Shown: positions 49,526-59,058, numbered from the stretch's first letter. The stretch is 64,000 nucleotides of DNA from Geothrix sp. (GCA_030824075.1 JAVBYJ010000009.1:46694-110693), one strand, 5' to 3'. Notes: generated by a model from the letters alone, not told the origin. Numbers and translations: made by a program.

Positions 49526-50649
49526 GGCAGACCCTGCTCGTTATCGCCGGGGAGGACTCCGGCGACCTCCATGGCGCGGAGCTGCTGCGGGAGTTGAAGG
49601 CCCGCCGCCCGGACCTGCGGATCATCGGCGTGGGCGGACCGCGCATGACGCCGCTGCTCGACCGGAAGCTGGCGGATGTGAAGGACCTCGCCGTGGTGGG
49701 CTTCGTCGAGGTCATCAAGCACCTGCCGCGGCTGAACCGGCTCTTCAAGGAAATCCTCGCCGCCGCCCGGGAGGAGGGCATCACCGCCGCCCTGCTCATC
49801 GACTATCCCGGCTTCAACCTGCGGCTGGCCAAGGCGCTGCGCAAACAGCTGCCCGCCGTGACGCTGCACCAGTACGTGTGCCCCCAGGTGTGGGCCTGGA
49901 AGAAGGGGCGCATCCCCGATCTGGGCCGGACGCTCGACACGCTCTACTGCCTGTTTGATTTCGAGCCGGAGCTGTTCCGCGGCTACCCGGTGGACGCGCG
50001 TTTCGTGGGTCACCCCCTGGTGGAAGTGGTCAAGCCCGAGTGCGATCGCGCGACCTTCTTCCGCGAGACGGGCCTGGATCCTGCGCGGCCCCTGGTGGCT
50101 TTGCTACCGGGTAGCCGCACGGGCGAGATCCAGCACCTGCTGCCGCCCATGGCGGAACTGGCCCGGCGCTGGGTCAAGGATCGGCCCGAGGTCCAGTGGG
50201 TGCTGCCGGTGGCGCCCACACTGGACCCCGCCTTCGTGCGCGCCCACCTGGGCAGAGCGCCCGTGACCCTGGTGCAGGACCGCACCTACGCGGCCCGGGC
50301 CTACGCGCAGGCGGCCCTGGTGGCCTCCGGCACGGCCACGCTGGAAACCGCCCTCCTGGGCACGCCCTTCGCCATCGTCTACAAGCTGAACGCCCTCACC
50401 TACCAGCTGGCCAAGCGCATCGTGAAGGTCCCCTTCTTCGGCCTCGCCAACGTGGTCGCCCGGCGCGAAGTGGCGCCTGAACTGCTGCAGGACGAGGTCA
50501 ACCCCGAGCGGTTGGGCCGGGAGCTGGTGCGGTTGCTGGACCCCGAGGTGGCTCGGCGTGTTCGCACAGAGCTGGGGGACGTGCGCGGCCACCTGGGCGA
50601 GCCGGGGGCGGCGGGGCGCGTGGCGGAAGATCTGCTCGGGAAGCTCTGA
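49522..50649 (+). CDS. lpxB: Lipid-A-disaccharide synthase
   Basis: A 375-residue GT19 glycosyltransferase that joins UDP-2,3-diacylglucosamine to lipid X in lipid A synthesis on the cytosolic face of the inner membrane. Conserved blocks are AGEDSGDLHGAELL, the YVCPQVWAWKKGRI segment and LLPGSRTGEIQHLLPPM. It shows the cell makes lipid A and therefore has a Gram-negative outer membrane. Other lpx genes are not in the window. A strong hairpin lies about 75 bases after the stop. Confidence 0.95.
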   Translation: MRQTLLVIAGEDSGDLHGAELLRELKARRPDLRIIGVGGPRMTPLLDRKLADVKDLAVVGFVEVIKHLPRLNRLFKEILAAAREEGITAALLIDYPGFNLRLAKALRKQLPAVTLHQYVCPQVWAWKKGRIPDLGRTLDTLYCLFDFEPELFRGYPVDARFVGHPLVEVVKPECDRATFFRETGLDPARPLVALLPGSRTGEIQHLLPPMAELARRWVKDRPEVQWVLPVAPTLDPAFVRAHLGRAPVTLVQDRTYAARAYAQAALVASGTATLETALLGTPFAIVYKLNALTYQLAKRIVKVPFFGLANVVARREVAPELLQDEVNPERLGRELVRLLDPEVARRVRTELGDVRGHLGEPGAAGRVAEDLLGKL

Positions 50650-50724
50650 GGCGAGGCTTGTTTTCAAAAGCAAAGCCAAGGAGGACCACCAAGACGCCAA
50701 GGCCAGCTGGTCTCGCGCCGACGG

Positions 50725-50757
50725 TCAACAGGGCGCGGCTGATCCGCGCCCTGTTGA
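50725..50757 (+). terminator. Hairpin after lpxB
   Basis: TCAACAGGGCGCGG pairs perfectly with CCGCGCCCTGTTGA around the loop CTGAT, a 14-bp stem. It is about 75 bases downstream of lpxB. No T-tract follows. The remaining sequence to 50913 contains the periodic repeat described at 48372 and no gene. Confidence 0.6.
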
Positions 50758-50913
50758 ATTGATCTACAATCCCGGCATCATTCTTCTCCCATTCGGGCGG
50801 CGGGTTCCGAGGCCGGGCCAAGCCGTCCAATCGAAGGCGGGCGGCACCATGGCATTCCTTCTTTCCATCACGATCCATGGCCGTAGCCCAAGGAGATCGC
50901 TCTGAACTTACCC

Positions 50914-51717
50914 ATGCCAGCAGATCCTGCCGTGACGTATGAACGCTATTTCGTGCCGGCCATGTTCCTTCCATGGGCCAACGTTCTCCTGCGCCATGCC
51001 TCCCTTCGCCCAGCGGAACGGGTATTGGACGTCGCTTGCGGAACGGGCATCGTCTCTCGTGAAGCTGCCCCCCTGGTTGGAATAGGCGGCCAGGTTGTCG
51101 CACTCGACATCAATCCTTCCATGCTCGCCGTGGCTCGCGCCCTTAACGCCCCCTCGGGCGCCGAAGTCCACTGGCGAGAAGGCAACGCAATGGCCCTACC
51201 GTTTGCTGAAAAGGCCTTCGATGTTGTGCTTTGCCAGCACGGGCTACCTTTCTTTCCTGACCGCGGGCTTGCGGTTCGCGAGATGCGCCGGGTCCTGGTA
51301 CCTGGTGGACGGGCTGTCGTGATCGTTCTGCAAACGCTTGCCCAACATCCCGTCTTTCAGATGCTCATGGAATCAGTGGCACGGCACCTTTCGGTACCCC
51401 TGTCTGCCGTCATGACCCCCTTTGCCTTAAGCAACGCGGACGAACTGAGTGCCTTGTTCGCCTCGGCGGGCTTCAAGATCGTGGATGTTCACAAGGAAAC
51501 AGCCATGGTTCGATTCCTTGAATCGCAGAACTTCGTGGCGCTAGCGGCAGCGAGTTCGGCAGCGGCCATTCCAGCCTTCGCACAGCTCCAAATACCTGAG
51601 CGGGCGGCGCTTCTTGAGGCTGTGCGCACGGATGTTGAGCCTACGGTTCGAGCGTATCGTGAGGACGACGTCATCACATTCCCAATGCATGCGCACGTGG
51701 CGGTAGCCAGTTGTTAG
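50914..51717 (+). CDS. Class I SAM-dependent methyltransferase (UbiE-like)
   Basis: A 267-residue methyltransferase. Motif I is VLDVACGTGIVSREAA, the acidic end of strand 2 is in VVALDINPSML, and motif III is RVLVPGGRAVVIV. It resembles menaquinone/ubiquinone methyltransferase relatives, but the substrate is unknown. Base composition (lower GC) and codon use differ from lpxB upstream, suggesting that it came with the small unfamiliar genes that follow. The stop overlaps the next frame by seven bases. Confidence 0.85.
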   Translation: MPADPAVTYERYFVPAMFLPWANVLLRHASLRPAERVLDVACGTGIVSREAAPLVGIGGQVVALDINPSMLAVARALNAPSGAEVHWREGNAMALPFAEKAFDVVLCQHGLPFFPDRGLAVREMRRVLVPGGRAVVIVLQTLAQHPVFQMLMESVARHLSVPLSAVMTPFALSNADELSALFASAGFKIVDVHKETAMVRFLESQNFVALAAASSAAAIPAFAQLQIPERAALLEAVRTDVEPTVRAYREDDVITFPMHAHVAVASC

Positions 51718-52226
51718 CGGCTTTCGCGGTGCAGCCACCCAACCCTTCGGCCAAACCGAAGGGCAGACCCGCATGGCTGCGGATTCTCTTTGTGATTTCT
51801 GCCGTACTGGTGGTTTCTCTCTTGCTCCTGGGCTTCCAGGTCCGGAGTCATCGGATCACGGCTTGGGGCCATTTCAGAAGGGTCATGGCCCAGTTGGGAA
51901 ACGATGCTGATGCCAGGGCGCTCTACCGACGCAGCCCTGGCCTGACTCGGAGGTACGCGAACGAAACCAGGTTCCTGGACTACATCAAGATGTACCCGTC
52001 GGTCCTTCAGATGCCACCCATCGACGAACCGATAAACGACGGTCAGCGCTATTTTGTATTTCCCCTGCCTACAACCACAACCATTCGCTTTCGTTTTGAG
52101 GATGGGACCACTGTTTCTGCAACCATCAAACACCCAGGCTTATTCCGCTTTTCCCCTGAAGGCGAAGCAAGGCTTGATGGCTTTGATATCAGAGCTGTTC
52201 GGATGCTGCCGGGCGCGAAACAATGA
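51711..52226 (+). CDS. Hypothetical membrane-anchored protein
   Basis: A 171-residue protein with one N-terminal membrane helix (WLRILFVISAVLVVSLLLLGF) and a C-terminal region that probably sits in the periplasm (YFVFPLPTTTTIRFRFEDGT). No domain is recognised. The start is uncertain: a TTG at 51711 overlaps the methyltransferase stop, and a GTG at 51729 is an alternative. Neither has a clear ribosome site. GC content is lower than in flanking genes. Confidence 0.6.
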   Translation: MLAAFAVQPPNPSAKPKGRPAWLRILFVISAVLVVSLLLLGFQVRSHRITAWGHFRRVMAQLGNDADARALYRRSPGLTRRYANETRFLDYIKMYPSVLQMPPIDEPINDGQRYFVFPLPTTTTIRFRFEDGTTVSATIKHPGLFRFSPEGEARLDGFDIRAVRMLPGAKQ

Positions 52227-52360
52227 ACACCTTGGGTGCGGCTCAACCACACAAGAGGCCAAATCCGATGCACGCTCGGTCCAACCCTCCGTTCAACCCG
52301 AACCCAGGCAAGCGTTGGGTCCGATTGACTGCTTTCGTCAGGTTTCCTGCCCGGTGCCCC

Positions 52361-52762
52361 ATGAACAAGACCGCTATTCTCACCACTGTCATTGCCCTCG
52401 CCTTCCTTGGCTGCAGCAAGGACGCGAAGCTGCCCCCGAAGGTCTTCGACGCGGCCCTGGCCCGGACAGCCAGCCTCTCCGAAGGGCAGGCGACGGGCTT
52501 GAGCGGGTTCCAGCGGTCCCTCTATGGCTCCGCCAAATATGAGCGCTATTACTGCGTGGATTTCCTCGCCAAGGCGTCCCTGAACGACCTGATCATCGTC
52601 ACGGTCTATGACGAGACCACAGGGGCGTTCCGGCCCGTCGAAGGGGGCCGCATCGTCAGTGGGCTTACCCTGGCCATCAACGATGAGCTGCTGAAGCCCC
52701 AGAAAACCTATGTCCTGCTGGCGGTTCAGCAGGCGCCGCAACTCAACGATTCGAAAAAATAA
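52361..52762 (+). CDS. Small lipoprotein of unknown function
   Basis: A 133-residue lipoprotein: the signal peptide of NKTAILTTVIALAFLGCSKD ends in the lipobox LGC. The mature domain (about 113 residues) has strand-rich segments such as LIIVTVYDETTGAF and ends in LLAVQQAPQLN. No family is recognised. The frame continues upstream to 52223, but that part lacks protein character and the signal peptide begins at 52361. The upstream 130 bases include a possible recombination-site motif (52279-52320). Confidence 0.75.
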   Translation: MNKTAILTTVIALAFLGCSKDAKLPPKVFDAALARTASLSEGQATGLSGFQRSLYGSAKYERYYCVDFLAKASLNDLIIVTVYDETTGAFRPVEGGRIVSGLTLAINDELLKPQKTYVLLAVQQAPQLNDSKK

Positions 52763-52824
52763 GGCAGGGCTCGTTCACGCTTCAACTCTGGCCAGGTCGC
52801 GGCATCTCATAGGCGGAGGTTCCC

Positions 52825-53343
52825 ATGATCCCCTGGTTCCTTTCGGTTCCCGTCCTCTTGTTCCAGGCGCCCTCGGCCCCGTTGCCCGAGGTGGAGGCCA
52901 AGGACCTGCCGCGCGCACCGCGGGGTCCCATGCCCCCGCACGGTCCCGATGGGGGGGCCGATGCCAGCATCCTGGGGCAGGCGCGCCATAACGCCCGGAA
53001 AGGGCCTTCGATCCCGGCCCTGCAGCTACCCGCAGGCAGCCTTCGGGTGAAGGACAAGGTCCCGGATATCAGTGGATGGCGGGCCTATGCCATCGAGGTG
53101 CCGGGCGGCGGGACGGTGAAGGTCCATGTGGTGGAGGGTCGGAAAGCCTGGTTCCGGGTGCTGGGCGTGAACGCCTGGGGTATGGAAGAGCCGGGCCTGC
53201 TGCAGAACCGGATCCCCACGGGCGAACCTCAGGCCACCTACAAGAACCCCACCGCCGAGGTCCGCACGATCTATTTCATCGTGGATACGCTGGACGCGAA
53301 CATGGTCGGCGACCCGTTCACGGTGGAGATCACTCGCGGGTAG
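52825..53343 (+). CDS. Secreted hypothetical protein
   Basis: A 172-residue exported protein with a signal peptide over residues 1-16. A Pro/Gly-rich linker (PRAPRGPMPPHGPDGGAD) precedes a single beta-rich domain (AYAIEVPGGGTVKVHVVEG to IYFIVDTLDANMVGDPFTVEI). No family is recognised. The C-terminus overlaps the 3' end of the convergent Ig-repeat gene by 14 bases. Confidence 0.75.
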   Translation: MIPWFLSVPVLLFQAPSAPLPEVEAKDLPRAPRGPMPPHGPDGGADASILGQARHNARKGPSIPALQLPAGSLRVKDKVPDISGWRAYAIEVPGGGTVKVHVVEGRKAWFRVLGVNAWGMEEPGLLQNRIPTGEPQATYKNPTAEVRTIYFIVDTLDANMVGDPFTVEITRG

Positions 53344-54538
53344 CGTCCGCGACGATTGGTGCGGCGACTGATGCGGTGACCGGCGCGGCGGGCAGCCGTT
53401 TGGGCAGGGCATCCTGGAAGGTCTTGCGCAGGGATTCCGGGGCGCTCCGCCAGGCTTTCCAGGCCAGGGCGCGGCTGGGGAAGGTGCCGTAGCAGGCCTG
53501 CCAGAAGCGGAAGCCATCCCGCCGCAGGAAGGGCAGCACCAGGATCTCCGTGGCCTTGGGACCCGCGGCCCGGGCCACGGTGCGCAGGCCATCGGCGCGG
53601 CCGGACACCACCAGGCGGACGGTCCAGGAGCCTTCTGGTGCCGCGTCCCGCCGGGCTTCGCCCCGATGCAGGGCCTCGGGCAGGTCCATCTGGTCCAGGG
53701 GCTTGGCGGCTTCTTCGGGATCCACCAGATCCTTTTCGGTCAGTACCCGCCGGGGGGCCTCCACGCGCACTTCCACGCTGCGCGAGGAGCCGCCCAGGAT
53801 GTTGCTCACGCTGAGGGTGTAGACCGTGGTCTTGTCGGGCACCACCGCGATGCTGGACTGGCCATCCAGTTCGAGGCCGCCGGGTTCCAGCCGCACCTTC
53901 GCGTCCCCCTGGCAGATCCAGTGAAGGTCCACCTGCTCACCGGGCTTCACCAGCGTCCGGCTGGCCTCGAAGGTGCAGACGGTGGCGGGGGCCGGAAGGG
54001 CGGCCACCACGCGTCCCAGCACGGAGACTTCCACGGTGCGGCTCTGGCCTCCCGCCGCGTTGTTCGCGGTGATGGTGTAGCGCGTGCTCTCCTGGGGCGT
54101 GACGGTGACTTCGCTTTTGCCATCGAGTTCGAGGCCGCCGGGCTCCAGGCGCACCTTGGCGCTGCCCGCGCATTCCCATCTCAACACCACGGGCTCGCCG
54201 GGCAGCACGGCCTTGGCGCTGGCGTCGAAGGCGCAGATGCGGGCGGGCTCGCCCAGGGCCAGGCCGGGGATGACGCGGACTTCCGCCTGCCCCAGCTCCG
54301 GGCCCCCGGGGTGGGCATCGAACAGGCGGTAGGTGGTCGTGTAGGCCGGTCGCAGCGTCACCTGGAACTTGCCGGGAAGCACCATGCCGCCGGGCTCCAG
54401 GCGGATCTGCGGCACCTGCGGGCAGGCCCAGGTCAGCAGCACCGACTCGCCGGGGCGAACCTCGCGGGGTTCCGCTGTCACAGTGACCGTCACCGGGGAC
54501 TGGGCGAAGAGGGCGGTCAGAGCCAGACATGGGAACAT
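53330..54538 (-). CDS. Exported Ig-like repeat protein with SPOR-like C-terminus
   Basis: A 402-residue protein with a signal peptide over residues 1-16. Three tandem Ig-like units of about 85-90 residues each carry the repeated phrase VRLEPGGLELDGKS plus a conserved Cys (LTWACPQ, LRWECAG, LHWICQG). The C-terminal about 90 residues (TVRLVVSGRADGLRTVA to GTFPSRALAWKAW) resemble a SPOR-like peptidoglycan-binding fold. It precedes the tonB gene on the opposite operon direction and the stop abuts another exported protein. A cell-envelope role is likely; details unknown. Confidence 0.8.
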   Translation of the reverse strand: MFPCLALTALFAQSPVTVTVTAEPREVRPGESVLLTWACPQVPQIRLEPGGMVLPGKFQVTLRPAYTTTYRLFDAHPGGPELGQAEVRVIPGLALGEPARICAFDASAKAVLPGEPVVLRWECAGSAKVRLEPGGLELDGKSEVTVTPQESTRYTITANNAAGGQSRTVEVSVLGRVVAALPAPATVCTFEASRTLVKPGEQVDLHWICQGDAKVRLEPGGLELDGQSSIAVVPDKTTVYTLSVSNILGGSSRSVEVRVEAPRRVLTEKDLVDPEEAAKPLDQMDLPEALHRGEARRDAAPEGSWTVRLVVSGRADGLRTVARAAGPKATEILVLPFLRRDGFRFWQACYGTFPSRALAWKAWRSAPESLRKTFQDALPKRLPAAPVTASVAAPIVADATRE

Positions 54539-54555
54539 AGGGCGAGTGTACGCTG

Positions 54556-55371
54556 TCAGTTGCCCAGGTAGGTGAACCAGAACCGCACGCCGAGGTACTG
54601 GCCCTCGTAGCCTTCGGGCAGGCGCTGGAGGGGGACGGAGCGCAGGACGGCCATGCGGGCGCTTTCGTCCATGGCGGCGTTGCCGCTGGGGATCTCGACG
54701 CGCACGCGGTCGAGGCTGCCGTCCTTGGCGATGCGGAAATAGATCTGCACGCGGCCCTGGGTGCTGGAGACGCGGTTCCAGTTGGTGGTGATGCGCGACT
54801 GCACCTGCTGCAGGTACCAGGTGAAGGGGAAGTCACCATCCACGCCGCCCACAAGCCCCACACCGCCCTGCACGCCGGAGGTGGGATTCAGGCCCGGGAT
54901 GCCGCTGCCCGTGCCGAAGGCCGCGCCGTTGCCGGTGCCCACGGCGCCCGCGACCGGGTTGAGGGCGGCGGTCTTGCCCTTGGCGGCGGTGGTGCCGGTG
55001 CCCTGGCTGACCGCGTCCTTGTTGTCGCCCTTGGCGGCGGCCTTGGTGGTTTTCGTGGCGAAGGGATCAGGGGCCGTGGCCGAGGGCGCGGTATCGCGGG
55101 TCGGAGCCACCTCCTCCACGCGCCGCAGGCGTTCGCCGGACTTGCCCACCTCCATGGCCTCGGAACCGCCGGAAGCGCCCGCCAGGGCCGCAGGCAGGTT
55201 CACCCAGGTGACCTTCACCTCCTCGGCCTGGTCAGAGGATGCGCCATGGGGCCAAAAGAACACGGCGCCCAGGGCCATGTGCAGGCCCAGGCTCAGAGCC
55301 AGGCCGGGGGCCCAGCGCAGCTCGCCCAGGTGAGAGCGGGTGCGGAGGTAGGCCTGGAGGTCCTGGCTCAT
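54556..55371 (-). CDS. TonB-like energy transducer
   Basis: A 271-residue protein with one N-terminal membrane helix ([20 protein letters not shown]), a long Ala/Gly/Thr/Lys-rich linker and a TonB C-terminal domain ([39 protein letters not shown]). It transmits proton-motive force from ExbB/ExbD to outer-membrane receptors. It overlaps the exbD stop by four bases, so the two are translated together. No ExbB gene is adjacent, which is unusual. Confidence 0.9.
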   Translation of the reverse strand: MSQDLQAYLRTRSHLGELRWAPGLALSLGLHMALGAVFFWPHGASSDQAEEVKVTWVNLPAALAGASGGSEAMEVGKSGERLRRVEEVAPTRDTAPSATAPDPFATKTTKAAAKGDNKDAVSQGTGTTAAKGKTAALNPVAGAVGTGNGAAFGTGSGIPGLNPTSGVQGGVGLVGGVDGDFPFTWYLQQVQSRITTNWNRVSSTQGRVQIYFRIAKDGSLDRVRVEIPSGNAAMDESARMAVLRSVPLQRLPEGYEGQYLGVRFWFTYLGN

Positions 55372-55814
55372 TTCGCGTGGGCGGCAAGGGTGACGGGCGG
55401 TGCCATGGGCGCGGCGGCGGTGACGAAACCCACCTGGGTGAAGCCCGCGTCGCGGATGGCGTCCACCACTTGAATCACGCGGCCGTAGGGGACGTTGTGA
55501 TCGGCCCGCACCAGCACCGGGCGCTTGCCGCCGCTCTGGGCCTTGGCCTTCAATTGATTCGCGAGGATGGGCAAGGCCACGAAGGTCTTGTCGAACTGCA
55601 GGCGGCCGTCGAAGGTGATGGAGACGGTAAGGGCCTCGCTTTCCAGGTTGCGGCCCGTGCGGCTCTCCGGCAGCTTCACGTCCACGCCCGTGGTCATCAT
55701 GGGCGCCGCGATCATGAAGATGATCAGCAGCACCAGCATCACGTCGATGAGCGGCGTCATGTTGATGTCGGCCATGGCGCCGCGCCTGCTGCCTGGAGTG
55801 AATGACACGGGCAC
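55368..55814 (-). CDS. exbD: ExbD/TolR-family biopolymer transport protein
   Basis: A 148-residue inner-membrane protein with one helix containing the essential Asp in [19 protein letters not shown], followed by a periplasmic domain ([31 protein letters not shown]). It works with ExbB/TolQ to energise TonB. The start is a GTG at 55814 or, two codons later, at 55808; either has a plausible ribosome site. No exbB gene precedes it; the upstream 90 bases contain no gene. Confidence 0.9.
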   Translation of the reverse strand: MPVSFTPGSRRGAMADINMTPLIDVMLVLLIIFMIAAPMMTTGVDVKLPESRTGRNLESEALTVSITFDGRLQFDKTFVALPILANQLKAKAQSGGKRPVLVRADHNVPYGRVIQVVDAIRDAGFTQVGFVTAAAPMAPPVTLAAHAK

Positions 55815-55903
55815 CTCGATCCTGATGGATTCAGTTTAGCGCGGAGCCATCCGAACCGCGGTCAGGTCGGAATTCAGCCATGAAAGAGAGGGAAACCGGT
55901 CCC

Positions 55904-56758
55904 CTACAGGCTGACTGGCGTCACGAGGTATTTCCCCTTCGCATCCCGGCTCACGGTGCCGGCCGGAATCTCGGGGTCATGCTCGAAGATGCAGACGGTG
56001 CCCGAGTCGGTGACTTCTTCAAGGAGCTTTTGCCGTTCGTTGACGCAGGTGACCACATCCAGGTCGTAGCCCATGACCCAGGCGGGCTGGATATGGCGGG
56101 CGGTGGGGATGAGGTCGGCCAGGTAGACGAGGCGCTTGCCGCCGCCCTCGATCACGACATTCTGCAAGCCCTCGATGTGGCCCGGCGCGGGGCGGACGGA
56201 GATCCCGGGCAGAATCTCTGCGGTGCCGTCCACGGTATCGAGGATGCCCGCGGCTTCCAGGGGCTCCCAGTTCTGGGGGAGGTAGCTGGCTTTCACCCGC
56301 AGGTGGGGATGTTTCGCGTCGGCGAGATCCTTCGCCTGCACCACATAGCGGGCCTTGGGAAAGCTGGGGACGGTCTTGCCGTGGGCATCGAGGCGTGTGC
56401 TGCCACCGGCATGGTCGAAATGCAGGTGGGTCAGGATGCAGAGGGTGATGTCGTCAGGCTTCACGCCGTGCCTGGCGAGGTTGGCGTCCAGCACGCCTCG
56501 GCCCTCGAATTGGAAACGGGCCATGAAAGCGTCGGTCTCCTTGTCGCCGTTGCCGTTGTCCACGAGGATGACGTGCTGCTTCTCCGCCACTTCACCGCGG
56601 ATCAGCAGGCAGTTGGTGGCCATGAGGATCTGGTTGTCGTCGTCGGCGGGGTAGATTTTGTTCCACACGACTTTGGGCACGGTGCCGAACATGGCGCCGC
56701 CATCCAGCCGGAAGGTGCCGCCGCTGACGATCTGGACATCCCAGGGACCGAACTGCAT
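55904..56758 (-). CDS. Metallo-beta-lactamase-fold hydrolase
   Basis: A 284-residue MBL-fold enzyme. The zinc-binding motif LTHLHFDHAGG (HxHxDH) is present, along with further metal ligands in APGHIEGLQNVV and VYLADLIPT. It resembles the N-acyl-homoserine-lactone-lactonase/quorum-quenching type of soluble hydrolases, but that substrate is only a guess. GAGGAG just upstream of the ATG at 56758 decides the start over an upstream ATG. No signal peptide. Confidence 0.9.
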   Translation of the reverse strand: MQFGPWDVQIVSGGTFRLDGGAMFGTVPKVVWNKIYPADDDNQILMATNCLLIRGEVAEKQHVILVDNGNGDKETDAFMARFQFEGRGVLDANLARHGVKPDDITLCILTHLHFDHAGGSTRLDAHGKTVPSFPKARYVVQAKDLADAKHPHLRVKASYLPQNWEPLEAAGILDTVDGTAEILPGISVRPAPGHIEGLQNVVIEGGGKRLVYLADLIPTARHIQPAWVMGYDLDVVTCVNERQKLLEEVTDSGTVCIFEHDPEIPAGTVSRDAKGKYLVTPVSL

Positions 56759-56806
56759 GGGCGCTCCTCTGCTCAATTGGTTCATGGAAAGACACTGAAA
56801 AGACTT

Positions 56807-56881
56807 AACCGCAGATGACGCAGATAACGCAGATGAACAACAAAGAAGGGGGATCTGCGGCCATCTGCGGCATCTGCGGTT
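56807..56881. repeat. Intergenic hairpin of CGCAGAT-type periodic repeats
   Basis: The left arm (56807-56835) repeats CGCAGAT about every 9-10 bases, and the right arm (56853-56881) is its imperfect complement, so the 75-base stretch folds into a long hairpin. The motif family occurs in intergenic regions of many bacteria; I know of no proven role. It lies between the MBL gene start and the fused E1 gene stop. Confidence 0.6.
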
Positions 56882-56895
56882 TCAAATAAAAGCCT

Positions 56896-58959
56896 TTAGA
56901 AGGCCAGGACCTTCCGGGCGGCGGCCAACACCTTGTCGGTGTTGGGCAGGATGGCGCGTTCGAGGATGCGGTTGAAGCCCACGGGCGTGAATTCGGAACC
57001 CACGCGCTCGATGGGGGCATCAAGCCAGGGGAAGCATTCGGAGGCCACGATGGCCGCCAGTTCGCCGCCGAAGCCGCCGAAGACCTTATCCTCGTGGGCG
57101 ATGAGCACACGGTGGGTCTTCTTGACGGAGGTGACGATGGCGTCGGTGTCCAGGGGGCTGAGGCTGCGGAGGTCGATGACCTCGGCGGATTTCCCCTCTT
57201 TTTCCAGTTTGTCAGCGGCTTCCAGCGCGAAGTGGACCGGCGTGCCGTAGGCCAGGATGGTGAGGTCGGAGCCGACCCGGCGGACGCGGGCCTTGCCGAA
57301 GGGCACGGCGAAGTCCGGGGGGATCACCGCGTGGGCCATCTTCGCGTTGTAGAGGAACTTCGGCTCCAGATAGAGCGTGACTCCGCGGCTGCGCAGGGCC
57401 GTGCGAAGCAGGCCCGCGGCGTCATCGGCGAAGGCAGGCACCACCACGCGGATGCCGGGCAGGGTGGTCAGCCAACCCTCGACATTCTGCGAGTGGTAGA
57501 GGCCGCCGCCGATGTAGCCGCCGGAGGCGAGGCGGATGGTGATATTGGGGGCGAACTGGCCGTTGGTGCGCCAGTACTCGTGGCTGCACTCCACGATCTG
57601 CTCGGCGGCGGGCCAGATGTAGTCCGCGAACTCGGCCCCTTCCACCACCACGCGGATCTTGTCATCGAGGCGGGAGAAGCCATTGGCAGTGCCGACGATG
57701 AAGTCCTCGGCGATGGGCGCATTGAAGACGCGCCGTTCGCCGAACTCCTGCTGCAGGCCTTTCGATACGTTGAAGATGCCGCCCTTCTCCTTGTTGGCCA
57801 TATCCTGGCCCCAGATGAAGGTGTCGGGATTGTGCCGGAATTCCTCTTTGAGGGTCTGATTCAGGGCTGCGATCAGGCTGAGGGTTTCACCGGTGGCCTG
57901 ATGGGTGCCGTCCGGAAACTGCCCTGAGACCCAACCCTCGGGGATGACGAAGTCGTGGATGCTGGCCGGGTCAGGGTTCGGCGCAGCCATGGCCTTGTCG
58001 TGAGCGGCGAGGTACCGGGCCTGGTTGTCGATCTCGATGGCCTTGAGCTCGTCCTCGCTGAGGCCATTTTCCAGACAATAGGCGCGGAACTTGGGCAGGG
58101 GATCCTTCGCCTTGGCCTCCGCGCGCTCTGCGTCATCGCGGTAGAGCTCATGGCGGTCGGAATTGGAATGGCTGCCGATGCGCACGCAGGTGGCGTAGAC
58201 CATGGCTGGGCCCTTGCCCGTGCGGACATAGGCGAGCGCCTCCTCCACGGCGCGCATGGAATCCGGAAAGTCAAGCCCATCGCACTTGATGATTTTCAGG
58301 TTCGGAAAACCGCTGAAATTGTCGCAGATGTGTTCGTTGGCGCTCTGGTCCCGCTTGGGCACCGAGATGCCATAGCCATTGTCCTGGATGATGAACACCA
58401 CGGGCAGCTTCTCCCGGTCGGCACCATTGATGCTCTCGAAGCAGTAGCCCTCGGATAGGGACGATTCGCCCTGGCTGCTGAATACCACGCTATCGCGATC
58501 GTAGTACTTGACGGCCCGGGCCAGTCCCACGGCGTGCTGTGTGTGGTTTCCCGTGAGGCTGGACACGTTCTGGATGCCGATGGACGGCTTCGCGAAGTGG
58601 TTGCTCATGTGACGGCCGCCACCGGCGGCATCGGTGGCCTTGGAGATGCCGTTGAGGATGATCTCTTCGGGCGTGAGGCCCGCGGCGAGGCAGGTCATCA
58701 AGTCCCGGTAATAGGGGAAGAGGAAGTCGCGACCAGGCCGGAAAGCCAGGCCCGCAGCCAGCTGGATGCCGTCGTGCCCCGCGCATGGCGCATGGTAGGA
58801 CCAGCCGATGGCCTGCTTCAGGTAATTGGGCGCCTTGTCATCCAGCAGGCGTCCAAGGTGCATCAGCTCATACCAGTGGCAGAGATCCTCGCGGCTCGGG
58901 CCTTCTTGACCGTCCAGCGCGTTCAGGGCCGCTTTCACCAGGGTCGGAGTGTCCAACAT
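56896..58959 (-). CDS. 2-oxoacid dehydrogenase E1, fused alpha-beta chain
   Basis: A 687-residue protein uniting both E1 subunits. The alpha part (residues 1-330) has the ThDP region SSQGESSLSEGYCFESINGA leading to IIQDNGYG; the beta part (about 350-687) contains AEDFIVGTANGFSRLD and VIDLRSLSPLD. Fused E1 chains are typical of branched-chain 2-oxoacid dehydrogenase complexes in some phyla, so isovalerate-type substrates are plausible. It complements the separate alpha/beta E1 at 1623-3570. The ATG at 58959 follows GGAGG closely; upstream ATGs add no homology. No E2 is in the window. Confidence 0.92.
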   Translation of the reverse strand: MLDTPTLVKAALNALDGQEGPSREDLCHWYELMHLGRLLDDKAPNYLKQAIGWSYHAPCAGHDGIQLAAGLAFRPGRDFLFPYYRDLMTCLAAGLTPEEIILNGISKATDAAGGGRHMSNHFAKPSIGIQNVSSLTGNHTQHAVGLARAVKYYDRDSVVFSSQGESSLSEGYCFESINGADREKLPVVFIIQDNGYGISVPKRDQSANEHICDNFSGFPNLKIIKCDGLDFPDSMRAVEEALAYVRTGKGPAMVYATCVRIGSHSNSDRHELYRDDAERAEAKAKDPLPKFRAYCLENGLSEDELKAIEIDNQARYLAAHDKAMAAPNPDPASIHDFVIPEGWVSGQFPDGTHQATGETLSLIAALNQTLKEEFRHNPDTFIWGQDMANKEKGGIFNVSKGLQQEFGERRVFNAPIAEDFIVGTANGFSRLDDKIRVVVEGAEFADYIWPAAEQIVECSHEYWRTNGQFAPNITIRLASGGYIGGGLYHSQNVEGWLTTLPGIRVVVPAFADDAAGLLRTALRSRGVTLYLEPKFLYNAKMAHAVIPPDFAVPFGKARVRRVGSDLTILAYGTPVHFALEAADKLEKEGKSAEVIDLRSLSPLDTDAIVTSVKKTHRVLIAHEDKVFGGFGGELAAIVASECFPWLDAPIERVGSEFTPVGFNRILERAILPNTDKVLAAARKVLAF

Positions 58960-59058
58960 CCACCTCCAAAGAACCGGCTTCCGCACCGGCTGTACCAGAG
59001 CCTGCCATCATCCCACGGACGCGGCAGTGGGGCCAGCGATGGGCTTCCGCGCCAGGGT

